Of a stretch of DNA of 64,000 nt, positions 1 through 45,700 are shown piece by piece (the stretch's first letter is position 1; the number at the start of each line of letters is the position of its first letter). Both the position numbers and the translations under genes were made by a program. Source of the DNA: Syngnathus acus (lineage: Eukaryota > Chordata > Actinopteri > Syngnathiformes > Syngnathidae); assembly GCF_901709675.1 (NCBI RefSeq), contig NC_051099.1, positions 7,006,001-7,070,000 of the forward strand, in the 5' to 3' direction. Under the pieces are notes generated by a model. The model was not told the DNA's origin. It worked only from the letters and a program-made list of their open reading frames with translations, and searched no databases.

Positions 1-30555
<30,555 letters not shown>

Positions 30556-31384
30556 TCTTGAAGTACAAAACTTCTTATTTTTGTGGATTATTCTGACATA
30601 AAAATGTCACACCATTCATTAGAACCCCAAAAATGACATGTGTGTGAAATTACTATTTATTTTTTAAAACCACACATCACGTTCAGATATTATTTATTGG
30701 CTTGAATATGCATTTGTTTTCTTTGTAGATGTAGAATATTGAATTCTTCTCAAATGGTGATCAATGAATTGTTGTGATCTGTTGTTGAAATGCGGCTTGA
30801 TGTATCTGCATCTCATCTGCACTAGCGCAGTCACATTAGAATAAAAATAGCACTTTTTCATGTGTTTCTTTTCATCATCATTACGAGTGATGTCAATGCC
30901 TCAGCAGCGGGTGGCTTTAGATGAGAAACCAGCTGAAGAGGCTTTAGTGTTTTGAGCCTCTCTAGCCTAAAACGGAACTGTAATTACATCATCACAACAC
31001 TGTACAGAAGCACGCTCACCAGCCGCATGGTCAGCTAAAATTTACTGAGATCCAATACCTCCATTGAGGTCTGATGTTGGATTTGAGAAAGTGTGTCAGA
31101 AAGACTTGAGGTCTGGGCTCTGGTTCTGCCACACCAGACTCATCCAAGTAAAACTTTAAGGACCTTGATATGTGTGCGCTAGGTCACAGTTATGCTGCTA
31201 TTGAAGAGCGTCTTTTACTCTGATACTCTTTTGCGTGCCGATCCGACCTCTTCTGATGCAAAAGCGGCGCAACGTCCCATCTGAATGAGGATTAAGGCAT
31301 TAAACCTCACATTGAGCCTCATGTGCTTTTCACCCGTCCCATCCTGTCCTATCATTCAGTCGGTCGTATTCGGCTGCTGTCAAC
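30556..31384 (+). other. ryr1 3' UTR and spacer to the PH-domain gene
   Basis: A canonical AATAAA lies at 30840-30845, 285 bp after the ryr1 stop codon. Beyond it the sequence is unique-looking with no convincing coding exon. The next gene's first ATG is at 31385, preceded by the moderately GC-rich stretch at 31330-31384. Confidence 0.6.
30840..30845 (+). terminator. Polyadenylation signal of ryr1
   Basis: AATAAA within an A-rich context downstream of the ryr1 stop; the only canonical hexamer in the first 300 bp of the 3' flank. Confidence 0.65.
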
Positions 31385-33434
31385 ATGAGCGTCTCCGGGA
31401 TCCATCAAGGAACACTCAGGATGTACAGTGAGTCCAAGTATTGATTTGTACATTTTTGGGTCATTGTGGTTCATTCTAGTGATACCTTTGCAGATTCTTG
31501 ATGATGTTGTGTTCATGTGTAAATACTGTACACTGCATATTGTATGCTTATATTTTTCTGATTCTTCTAATCAAGAAAATGAGTCGCTATTTGTCATTTG
31601 TGCTTACAAATAGAATGCGTGCTTAAATGTCACATTTCTGTTTTGGTACCGTAACGGACACATTTAGATTACGCTGTGTGTTTTAATCAGCCACTTTCTT
31701 TTATTTAATTAAGCACATGTTTTTTCCTGTACGTTTGGTGCATAGCCAGATGTTAGGGTGTGATTTTGATGAAAGCACGCTCTTATTTTTATGGTCTGAT
31801 TGGTGCGGTGAGTTGATCCGCCAAACATCTGACTACCTCTAATCTGTTGACAGTGTGTTCACGCTGTAATCCGGCCCGCTCCTCATGTTCCCATCATCAA
31901 TGCCAGCAAGATTTACTGAGCCCAGGCACATATTTTATATTTAATCAAATTTTTTTTTTACATCACCATGTCACAAATAGTATAGAGCAGAAATAGCGAT
32001 GATCTGGTCTTGCACAAACATTTGCTGACTCAGCAGTTAAAAACAAAGCGATTCTGTTTCATGAATGATAATCACAGATACATGATGTGGAGAAACTGTG
32101 ATCTGACTTTTTAACCTCTCCAAGGTGGATTTCTTTTCAAACAATGGAAGAAGAGGTTCCTGCTCCTGACAGCTGAAGGCAGCCTCCTCGTGTGTCACCA
32201 TGCTTCAGCACCACCTGACCAGTTGGTCCTCCTGCAAAGCAGCTGCGAGGCCATCGTGGAGGGCAAGGAGATCCTCGACCTTCCAAAGCTGCCCGCCGGA
32301 GGGAGCCGAGATTGCTGCTTCGCTCTCATTTTGACCCAAAATAAATACCTGCTGCTTTTGACCGACACTCCTGCTGACTGCAGGTCTGATGGCCAACCTC
32401 TCACTGCTACTTTAATAATGAAACTTCTAAGTAATTGACATCTTTAAAGAACTGCAGTTTTTACCTTGTAAGGCAAACAAATGTTTACAAAGAGAACGTA
32501 GATGGTGATATTATCCTATCATCACGCATATACTCTCATTCTACTCACTCCCAATTTTGACATCACCATGACTTGAGATGTAAGAAGATAACTAACTCGT
32601 TTTGTTTTGCAGTCAATGGTTAAATGTGCTGAAAAAGGTGAAACAGGTGAGTCAAATTTTTACAGTAAGAGTCCCAATACTATTTTACCATGTTATTTTA
32701 TTTAAATTGTTCCAGTGCACAATCTATTTATGCCAAAGCACTTTATACATTGAGCAGGTCAAGAAACACTTTCATATAACGATACAGAACTAGACTGTCG
32801 TACCAACCCTTTGTTTCTTTTCCCGCAGAGTGTCTCGTCACCTCTCGGTCTTTGCAAGCGACATCAGGTGCCGCCTCTCTGCATAGCTCTAAAAGACTTT
32901 GTCCCGGAGCAGATCCAGGAGAAAGATCCACCGCCTCCGCCAGTCAGCAATGGAGAGGCTCTTTCCCCAGGGCCTCTGAGCGGCTCCCCAAAAGATAAAG
33001 GTCAGCTTGACCACTCCTCTCTATGATGTTGAATTGTATTTATTTTCACTTCACAAGGACGTTAGAGTTTCCCGCTTTTGGAAACAGGCAGAAGCTCTCC
33101 ACGTACAAAGTATTACAAAGGAGGGGCCCACTCGGTGAGCTGCCTGCGTCATGGCACCATCAACAACGCCCAGGCCATGAGGGCCGTGTACCTGCTGATG
33201 GGAGGGGCAGCCGCTTCCTCTGCTATGGGCTATTTAGGCGCCTGCTCACCCTCCAGCTTGGACGCCAAAGGAGCCGACCTGTCCATCAACTCAGACTTCT
33301 CAGATATCGGGGGACCGGCGGGGGTGTACCACACAGACAGCCCCGCCATCACCTCCCCTCATTTCAACAGCTTTGACTTTGAAATGGCAGACGCTGACTT
33401 TAATGCTTTTGACTGTGGCGGTTTTACGTTTTGA
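31385..33434 (+). CDS. PH-domain protein of unknown identity (284 aa)
   Basis: Exons are 31385-31427, 32125-32383, 32613-32646, 32829-33000 and 33088-33434, with consistent phases and GT-AG introns. Residues about 5-105 look like a pleckstrin-homology fold: SGFLFKQWKKRFLLLTAEG (beta1-beta2 with basic residues), strands around DCCFALILTQNKYLLLLTD, and the C-terminal helix with its typical Trp (CSQWLNVLKKVKQ). A Pro-rich linker (EKDPPPPPVSNGE) follows. Then comes KYYKGGAHS and a small-residue hydrophobic run (VYLLMGGAAASSAMGYLG) near residue 215, and an Asp/Phe/Ser-rich tail ending FDCGGFTF. A PH domain followed by a Gly/Ala hydrophobic segment recalls evectins (PLEKHB), but the similarity is too weak to name it. 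It probably binds membrane phosphoinositides; that is inference. Confidence 0.8.
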
Positions 33435-33481
33435 CAAGCTCCTGCTTGCTGTTGAATGATGCTGGGTGAAGACAGAGTAGA

Positions 33482-33487
33482 AATAAA
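33482..33487 (+). terminator. Polyadenylation signal of the PH-domain gene
   Basis: AATAAA 48 bp after the TGA at 33432-33434, followed by A-rich sequence. Confidence 0.5.
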
Positions 33488-33853
33488 CCAGAAATAAGAG
33501 GGGAAAAAAAGTGCAAATACGTGAAAAGTCCTCTTGATTATAATATTATAGTATTTCGTACTCTGTTACAAAGAATGTTACAGCATCATGTCATGCTGCA
33601 TGCTACTCACGATACTCGTAGCATTATAATATTTGACGCAGTAACATCGAGTTCTCGCAGCACACAGAGGTGCACAATTCTGCCTCACTAGTAACTGCTG
33701 TAAAAGGACTTTACCATGCTCACAATGACAACCTGTGCCGTAAAAAAATGAGTTTTGTGCATAACCTTGTGTTATATAATAGTATCAAAGGTCACACATT
33801 TTAAATGGTATTAGTTGGAACTGTCATCTCCCATGCCCATGGATTGCTTACAC

Positions 33854-34183
33854 CAGGGGTGTCAAACTCATTTTTTTTGTGGGCCGCATTGTAGTCATAG
33901 CTTCTTTCGGAGGGCCATTATGACATATGAAATGTATGAGCACCTCATATTATATACAGTAAAAGCAACAAAACAAACTGACAAATAACTCGTTTTCAAA
34001 TCAGACGAGTAAAAACTGGTCAAATATTGAAAAAAAAAAAAAAAAAAGAGATTATTAAAAGTCAAGACAATTTGCAATTCTCGTAATGACACACGAATTT
34101 GATGCACAATTTGTCTTCACGGGCCACATAAAATGATGTGGCGGGCCGTATCTGGCCCCCGGGCCTTGAGTTTGACACCTGTG
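33854..34183. mobile_element. hAT-like non-autonomous DNA transposon with 8-bp target duplication
   Basis: The left end CAGGGGTGTCAAACTCA and the inverted right end (TGAGTTTGACACCTGTG) match at 15 of 17 positions. Both flanks carry GCTTACAC (33846-33853 and 34184-34191), an exact 8-bp target-site duplication typical of the hAT superfamily. Interior GTGGGCCGC and GGCGGGCCGTATCTGGCCCC blocks are typical of a very common fish element. It has no coding capacity: 330 bp with a poly(A)/T run at about 34030. Confidence 0.88.
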
Positions 34184-34719
34184 GCTTACACTGTTGTAGC
34201 CTTGTTGTCATCATCTATTTTGTGTATTCACACCATTTGTACATTAGGTTCAATGAAATCCTATTTTATGTATCCATACAAATTTTAAATTAAACTGATT
34301 AAAGGAAATATGTTACTTGTGTCAGTTGGAAGCAAAAGGCCACGTCATACCATAATAAACAACTCTTGTGCCATGCAATAATTATTGCCAAATCTATAGA
34401 AAATCTTGGGATGAGAAAAATAATGTCTCAGTGGCACTTAAATTCATTTACTCGAATATTACTAAGTGTTTAAGGACCCATACTGAAATCCATAATGCGA
34501 CAAATCTATCTACAAACGAAGAGCGTACGATCGACTCGAGGAGGGGAATAGTTATCTTGCATCATGTCACCACTCTTTGGTCTGGGCGAATCGGAGCTGC
34601 ACTCGGCTGCCTTCGTTCGGCCGATGTTGCAGAGCCCGGCCCTCCCCTCCGGCTCGGAACTTAAACGGACACACACCGCGTCTGCCTGCGCCAGGAATGG
34701 ATAACGGCTGCCTTCAAAC
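34184..34719 (+). promoter_or_regulatory. sms upstream region
   Basis: AT-rich until about 34560, then a GC/CpG-richer stretch (34580-34700, with GCCCGGCCCTCCCCTCCGGC) immediately before the sms start codon. This is consistent with a TATA-less housekeeping promoter or 5' UTR. No coding exon is supported. Confidence 0.45.
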
Positions 34720-38061
<3,342 letters not shown>

Positions 38062-39727
38062 CCCCGCCCCCCTCCAGCTGCTGGACCGTCAACAGGCTTT
38101 TGTCTCTGCTGTATTGCTTGCTGGATAGTATTCAGAGTGAGCATGAACACTCTTAGTGTCAGAGATGGACTATTACGCAACACCCACAATGAAAAGTCAT
38201 CTTCAACACACGTGGTGATTGTGGTCAGTCACTTTGGGCCCAAACACTCCAGTGGTCTGCTGACTCTGAACACATCTTGGGGCTTAGTGTTTTTTTTTTT
38301 GTTTTTTGTTTTTTTTTGGTTAGGGTTTTATTTTGCTATGAAGTTGTGAGTTAATAATAAGCACTCTTCTGAAGGCTCTTTAGAGATTTGAACTGTCAGC
38401 CGATACACTGATGTTACTGATAGAGAGCAATTGCTCTCGTTTGTTGTCGTGTCCCCTTAAGAAGTGGAGATCAGCTACTGAATTGCTTTTAAGCTGTTTC
38501 TTGTTACAATGATTGTCATTATTTTTTTTTCCCAGGCTGATTACAATGTCCAAAGGGGGGGGGTCCATCACTTTCATCTTTGTGCTATTTTATGTTAAGT
38601 AGTTATTTTTTTCTTTTTCTTTTTTTTTTTCCTTCCTCAATATTGGTTACTTCTGATATTACAAAGTGTTTAGCACTGACACGTACCAGCCACAACAGTA
38701 AGACTACTTAGACTTTAAATTAAGTTTGCAATGGTGTAGAACTGGACTGCACCATAGTGGAAGATGTTTTGAATTATTTGTATCCGTTATGTAACTAAAC
38801 AACATAATCAGAATATCAGGTTTCAGTATTCTGCTACGAAGAAACAAATTGTATTGGATCTCAATAGATTATGCAGGTGGCCATAGTGTTGTGGCCAGTC
38901 AGTGTATATCTGATATGCGTGAAGGACGGTGAATGTAGCTTGCGCAGCACGTTTACAAGCGACCCTGTGGGACACGGTGGCATTTATTTATTCCCTCGCT
39001 CCCATAAATAAGATTGTTTCACAATGTTTTTTTATTTTGATTTGTGACCTTTAGAAATAAAGTGGTTTTGTTTGATGGACCATTTTTCTCCCAGAACCAT
39101 TTTTCTGTGTGAAATAGAATGAAAGAAGCCCTTTGTATTTTAAAAGCACGTGAAGCTTACGTCTTACCGTATGGTCATTTTAGAAGTAACATTTTTTTGG
39201 GGAAATATGCCTAAAAGCCATGGGTGTTGTTGGGCAAGACATTTCCTCAGGCACTACAGATGAAAAATAGTCCCTTGGCTAATTCTGGTGCATCCACAGA
39301 AATGTTCATTGATGTACACTGTCCCTAACAAATAAAATATAACATATATGTGAAGCCCATTTGCCTTCACACAATAATAAAGTAAATCAATAATGTGTGA
39401 AGTGTTACAAACTAGCAAAAAAGGCTATTGTAAAAATAATCAAATTATTTATTTATTATTTAAAACAGACATCTCCAAAGTCCTGCACAACATGAGAAAA
39501 ACATGGACACAAAAGGACTAAATCAAATTAAGAGTAAATAAATAAGTAAAACCATGACAAAACAAATATCAATAAATTAAGACACAAGTACCACACAACT
39601 CACACGGTGTTAAAAGCCAGGGAATAAAAGTGGGCCGTAAGGCGTGACTTAAAACAATCCACAGTGGGGGTAGTTCAGTATAAATAATGCAAAGAAGATG
39701 AATGCAATGGTTTCTGTGCTACCTATT
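38062..39727. other. sms 3' UTR and convergent spacer to adgrg2
   Basis: AT-rich with T-runs (38289-38319, 38610-38632). Possible + strand poly(A) signals lie at 39056-39061 and about 39331. On the - strand, TTTATT repeats near 39448-39457 can serve adgrg2. The apparent open frames are not conserved-looking. Confidence 0.55.
39056..39061 (+). terminator. Candidate sms polyadenylation signal
   Basis: AATAAA in TTAGAAATAAAGTGG, about 1 kb after the sms stop; long 3' UTR assumed. Confidence 0.5.
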
Positions 39728-42700
39728 TCATTCGTTAAGGATAACGTCCACGCTAGGTTCCTCGTCAATGGTGATGATTCTGTCATCCAAGGGATTTCCT
39801 GAAACAAAACATCTCTGTCATTACATTACATAACTCTTAACCCGAACACTCTCAACCCCAACCTTAAACCTTGGCTTAACAAATAAATCCATTTCCACTA
39901 AGAGGGAGAGACTGCTGACCTATGCCATGAATCTGCTCTGAGTTACGACTGAGGAAAGACGTCGAGCTGGACGAGGTGTTGGACCGCGATGATGGTCTGG
40001 TTACTGAAGCTCTCTTCATTATCTTCTGGGTTGCTGTGCGACTCCTTTCTGTAAAAGGGGCAAAACACGGCAATCTTAGCTATTATGAGCTTCTCATCTC
40101 ATCACCAACCTAAAATTCGGTGAAAAGAATTACCGTAATTTTCGGACTATAAGTCGCACCGGAGTATAAGTCGCACCAGCCATAAAATGCCCAAAAAAGT
40201 GAAAAAAACCATATATATGTATATAAATCGCTCCTGAGTATAAGTCGCACCCCCACCCAAACTATGAAAAAAAACCGCGACTTATAGTCCGAAAATTACG
40301 GTACCTGAGTTCTCAGCCATCCTCATTTTTCCGAAACAAAGGTATGTCTGCCACTGTCTCCTGACCGTTTCCTTCACCGCACAATGGAACACAAATATGT
40401 ATAAACCTGCAAACAAGGATGCATGTATTGTAAAGATTTTTTTTTAGTTTAACTGTAAAAAAACAATTTTTAATAAAAAAAAAAAAAACAGTTAGATTCT
40501 AATTCATTTGTTATCTTAACTAAATGGAGAGTCTTAGTTTTGAGGGCGAAGAGCCGAGTCTCACCTTGGAAGGCGTTACAGATGGCAAAGAGGTACATGA
40601 ACGGCAGGTTGACAGGCCCCCAGGCGAAAAAGGCGAAGCCCCAGCTGAGGCCGAGCAGGATGGTTAAGCCCACCACACTGCGCACGTCCTGTCCCGTGGT
40701 GCGGTGCTGCGAGTTGTGCGGGTTCTGCTTCTTCATCTTTTGCAGCTGGACCAGCACCACCACCAAAATGATGAAGTTGAACAAGAAGATGACGCAGAAG
40801 TAGCCCACCACTGCCACGTAGAATGCGATGTCATTTTTTAGCCAGCAGCTGCGGGAGACATTAGAAGTGGGTTTTTTTGCGAGTGATGCATTGTGGGATA
40901 TATCATACACGTGTAAAAGACTCACAAGTCATCACTTGTGCCGTCAGAAAACCTCCCGTAGGACACCAGTCCGTAGTTGTCCTTGTCGACGGCTATGACA
41001 ATAATGACCACAATGACGGGAGCGCCCCAGCCCGCCAGCGAGAACCAGAGGATGTAGCGCGGGACGTGCGTGTTGAAAACCTTGACGAGGCCGAGGTACA
41101 GGTGCACCCCCTCCAGGCCCATCCAGGTGAAGGCTGCCAGCAGGAAGTAGTGGAGGAACCAGGCGGTGGAGATGCAGAGGCCCGCGGCGTCTGGGTAGAG
41201 GGCCAGCCAAGCATCCACCAGGAAGACCAGGTTGAGCAACAGCAGAGCCACGCACAGCTGGATCAGGATTTTGGAGGGGATGTCCTTGCGTAGTTTGCTG
41301 CAATGGTTTCCACACAACACTGATCGACCAGTCGCCTATTTGACTTGAGCCGCATCTGCCAGCCCAATACTCACCCGAAGGCTAAGTACGTGAGGAGCGT
41401 CAAGGACAAGAAGATGGCAGAGATCCCACAACCAATATATGTGATGAAGCTCAAAACGGTGGCGTTTACTCGACTGGTTAGAGGCTGCCTGGCGAGGTCC
41501 TGGACGTGGAAAGTATGTCCCCCATGGGACATAAAATTAGGTACACACTCAATGAAGTGGATGAAGACGCAGCTCGTTCCGGTAAAATGCACAACAAGGT
41601 CCGACTAAAGCTTACCAGCAGGATCGAGAAACTGGTGAGATGGTTGCAGCCGCAAACTGTCACGTCGTCTGTGCTGTTGCGGACGGTACAGCCGTTTGTG
41701 TTCCAGCCACCGGATTGGCCTGCCAGAAAAAAAAAAAATACATTTGTACATTTATTCATTCATACAATTTAATTGTTCTAATGGATTTATGAAAAGAAAA
41801 CTTACCATTTAATGCAAAGTCCCAGAAGACGCATGTAGCCACATAATTAGCCTGTAGGGCAAAATATGAAATTTAACCAGGTCATCTGTTAAGAGTGAGC
41901 ACTACAAAATAAAAAACTAAGACTCACAGGAATGGACTCCAGGTTCCTGAGACTAATCACAATTTCCTCCTCGAGTCCGGTGACTGTCAAGTTTGCCAAA
42001 CTCGCTCCCAGAATCCCACTGTTAAGTCGTCGTGTTCCTAAAGAGCTGTCCTGCATGGACAATTTGCGACAGTCAATATAAACGTCACTTAAATTAATTT
42101 AGAAGTTTCCTTGCACTCCTATCAATGTACTTGTGTGTGTGACCTGAAATAGGGTGCTTTTCTGGTAAAAGTTGAAGTGGACTCTGGAGGCCATCTGCTG
42201 CTCCTCCGAGGTGAGGTTCTGTGTGAGTGAGGGAGGCAGCGTGATGGAGCCTTGAGGGATGGACGAGTTGTTCCTCTCACTCCTTTGAAACCTGCGATCC
42301 GCTCGGACCTTAAATAACACATCTAGTAAATAGGCTTCATATGTACAGCAATTATTCTTCTGGTATAAAATGTGTTTGACATTCTCTAATTTTGTCTCAC
42401 AGCTCTTCCGAAAGCTAGTACATTGCCATACCTGTGCGTTGTTCGGATCAGAGATGGAGAAGAGCACTTGTTGAAAATCATTTCCATCCACCGCTTTGAC
42501 AGACAGAGCTAAAGCTGGCGACAAGAGAGTCTCCGTTGCTTCTTCAAGCACCAATTTGAGGCCCACTGTATCAACGAGCCCTATAATTCTGATGAAGACA
42601 AAAATAGTTTATATTTGGTAAAATAGAATACAAACAGATGCTCAGCCAAAATGGAAGCCCCCCCTGGTGGACGCAATGTGTAACTACATAAACAAAATAC

Positions 42701-45700
42701 AACAATGACTAAACAATGGCATATTTTTATAATATATTAAAATAATAAATTATTATAATAATTAACCTGTCAGAGGAGCTAGCCAGTGTTTCAGCGGAGG
42801 CGTCCAGCAGGTTACTGACGATGTAGATGGTTATGTTAGCCAGAGCCACGCTGATATTAGGCCCCGACAACAGATCCTCCAACTGGGACACAAGCTGCTC
42901 CACCTGACTGGAGTTAAGTCTGGACACATTAGCGGTCAGCTCAAGAAGAGCGTTGGCTCGGCTCTCATTAGATGAGACGGTGGTGACATCCGGGGATGAT
43001 GCCGTATTACTGGAGACGGTCACATTGGGGCCAGCTGTGCTCGACACAATTGGAACACACTGCTCCTTTAACGGCACCACCATGTTTTTTCCTGGTTGAC
43101 TTGACCAAAACAAAAACAGACAGATTTAGATCATGAACATTTGACAAGCTTAATAAAGCGGTTAACAGACCAGTTCTGAGTGGTGAGTAGAAAGGGAGAG
43201 CCTTCCTCTGCCGGACAAACATCTGCATGCTGATAGGTGGTGTTCGTCCATGTGAACTGAGAATCCAACAAATTGTCACTAAATTTTGGATGGCCACAGA
43301 TAGCTGGAAGAGTCAAAGAGATTTTTGTGGATTACAGTCTTTGAAATCATGCTGACATTGTTTACGTAGTTCCACACTGCTGACCTGCTCTGGTCGTTCG
43401 TCCGTCAAACGTTATATTTTTCTCAGATTGAAACACAGTCGTTATGGCTGCGGACACGTTACAGACGGGAACCGCTTCGGCCAGGTGTAAAAACACATTG
43501 CAACTTTGAGAGCTAAAGGTCACAAAGGTCACATGTAAAAGTCAATCTGTCTTTTGGTAGAGTTGATGTGACGATTTCACGAGACTCACTTTGTTCCGGC
43601 TGGACTACATTCCACAGTGGCATTCTGAGTGAGGAAAAAATAGCTTAGTTATTCTCCAGAATATTAAAAAAAAAATGTATTTATGTAAAATGGCAGTTTA
43701 CCTTGTATTCAGAAGCAATTGTGGGAAAAGAGCATGACTCACTACCAAAAAAAAAAAAGTCCAAAGATTATGCGGTCCTCAAAGTGAACAACAACAGCAG
43801 ATTTATTACATTTTGAAAATTTTACTTTGTTGTGGGAGAGCAACTCTGGTTCAGCTGTGTCATCTGTTCAAACAAAAAGTTTATAGTCTCAAAAACAACC
43901 AAAATACATGCTTTCTTCTTGTACACAAACTTTGTGAGCTTACCAGTAACAGAACATAGGAGCCGTTCATTTCAGGGTCTTGTATTGAAATTTCAAAAGT
44001 GTAATATGCATCTGGAAAAAAAAACAGAACTGAGCTGAAAAGTTTTAAATAATCATCTGGTAGTTAGCTGATCAAATTGAAAACATACCAGTTGCATTGC
44101 AGAAAGCTGCGCAGCTGCAGTTTTTATTCTTTTCTGCAAAGGTTGATGTGACAACAATGATAACACTCTTAACTTCTTTACTAATCATTGTTTGGATAAC
44201 GTTTGCTTTTTAATAGTGCGCTTTTTTTTTAGCAATCAGAAGACTTGAAATGTGGACCAACAAATTCTTATCATCAACACATTGGTGCTCACCTGGACCA
44301 CATGGAGCTGCGCCAAACGCTGAATCGTCACTGTCAAATCAAATTGACAAGATTCATGTTTCATGTGCACAAATAAATAGTGCTCTTATAAACCAAGAGG
44401 AGAAAAAAGGGAAAATCCTAAGGCTTAAAATGAACATCTTACCATTTGGAATTGTTTGATTCTTTTTCATAAATACAGATATTTTCATCCATGTGATCAC
44501 TGTTGCAGTTTTCATTTGGGGGACCTAATAAAGAGGACAAGCAAAGGTTAGGTAAAGCTAGGGTTAGGGTTTCAAAGTAGGGTTTAAAGCTAGGGTTATG
44601 GTTTCAAAGTAGGGTTCATACTAAAGTTAGGGTTTCAAACTAGGGTTTAAAGCTAGGGTTAGGGTTTTCAAAGTAGTGTTTGTACTAGAGTTAGGGTTTC
44701 AAAGTAGGGTTTAAAGCTAGGGTCAGGGTTTCAAACTAGGGTTTCAAGCTAGGGTTAGGGTTTCAAAGTAGGGTTTAAAGCTAGGGTTAGGGTTTCAAAG
44801 TAGGGTTTTATACTAGAGTTAGGGTTTCAAAGTAGGGTTTAAAGCTAGGGTCAGGGTTTCAAACTAGGGTTTAAAGCTAGGGTTAGGGTTTCAAACTAGG
44901 GTTTAAAGCTAGGGTTAGGGTTTCAAAGTAGGGTTTTATACTAGAGTTAGGGTTTCAAAGTAGGGTTTAAAGCTAGGGTCAGGGTTTCAAACTAGGGTTT
45001 CAAGCTAGGGTTAGGGTTTCAAAGTAGGGTTTAAAGCTAGGGTTAGGGTTTCAAAGTAGGGTTTTATACTAGAGTTAGGGTTTCAAAGTAGGGTTTAAAG
45101 CTAGGGTCAGGGTTTCAAACTAGGGTTTAAAGCTAGGGTTAGGGTTTCAAACTAGGGTTTAAAGCTAGGGTTAGGGTTTCAAAGTAGGGTTTTATACTAG
45201 AGTTAGGGTTTCAAAGTAGGGTTTAAAGCTAGGGTCAGGGTTTCAAACTAGGGTTTCAAGCTAGGGTTAGGGTTTCAAAGTAGGGTTTAAAGCTAGGGTT
45301 AGGGTTTCAAAGTAGGGTTTCATACCTTACCCTTGCTTGAAACCCTAGTTTGAAACCCTAACCCTTGCTTTAAACCCATGTTTGAAACCCTAACCCTAGC
45401 TTTAAACCCTACTTCGAAACCCTAACTCTCCTATGAAACCCTGCTTTGAAACCCTAACCCCGTTAAAACAACAACAAGGACATATCGGAGCACTCACTCT
45501 GACGATTGGCTCTTTTTCCCGTTGCGTGGATTTGGGAGGAATTTTGATTGGCTGTGCAGATTGTTTTCAGGATGCAACACGGCGACACGTTCTGCCTCAG
45601 CGCCAGAATCGCCAAGCAGTTGGTCTTTCTGATCAATACAAAGATATTTCATTGGTTTACTCTTATACTCGCTGGACACTTCATTAGGAACACTAACTAT

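Noticed and set aside
40893-41293. Plus-strand open frame opposite adgrg2 helices
   Set aside because: Antisense shadow of the conserved seven-helix exon.
42291-42308. Acceptor GATCGCAG for the adgrg2 exon 42144-42308
   Set aside because: The frame from NNAQ then hits a stop; starting at 42308 (VRADRRFQRSER) keeps all phases.
43084-43099. Acceptor CAACCAG at 43092 for the adgrg2 exon 42767-43099
   Set aside because: It breaks the reading frame from exon 43171-43303; the upstream GTCAAG acceptor (exon start 43099) restores CQPGKNMVV.
44553-45461. Regularly spaced repeats suggesting a CRISPR array or a true telomere
   Set aside because: Units are contiguous without unique spacers, the host is a vertebrate, and genes continue on both sides; it is a minisatellite.
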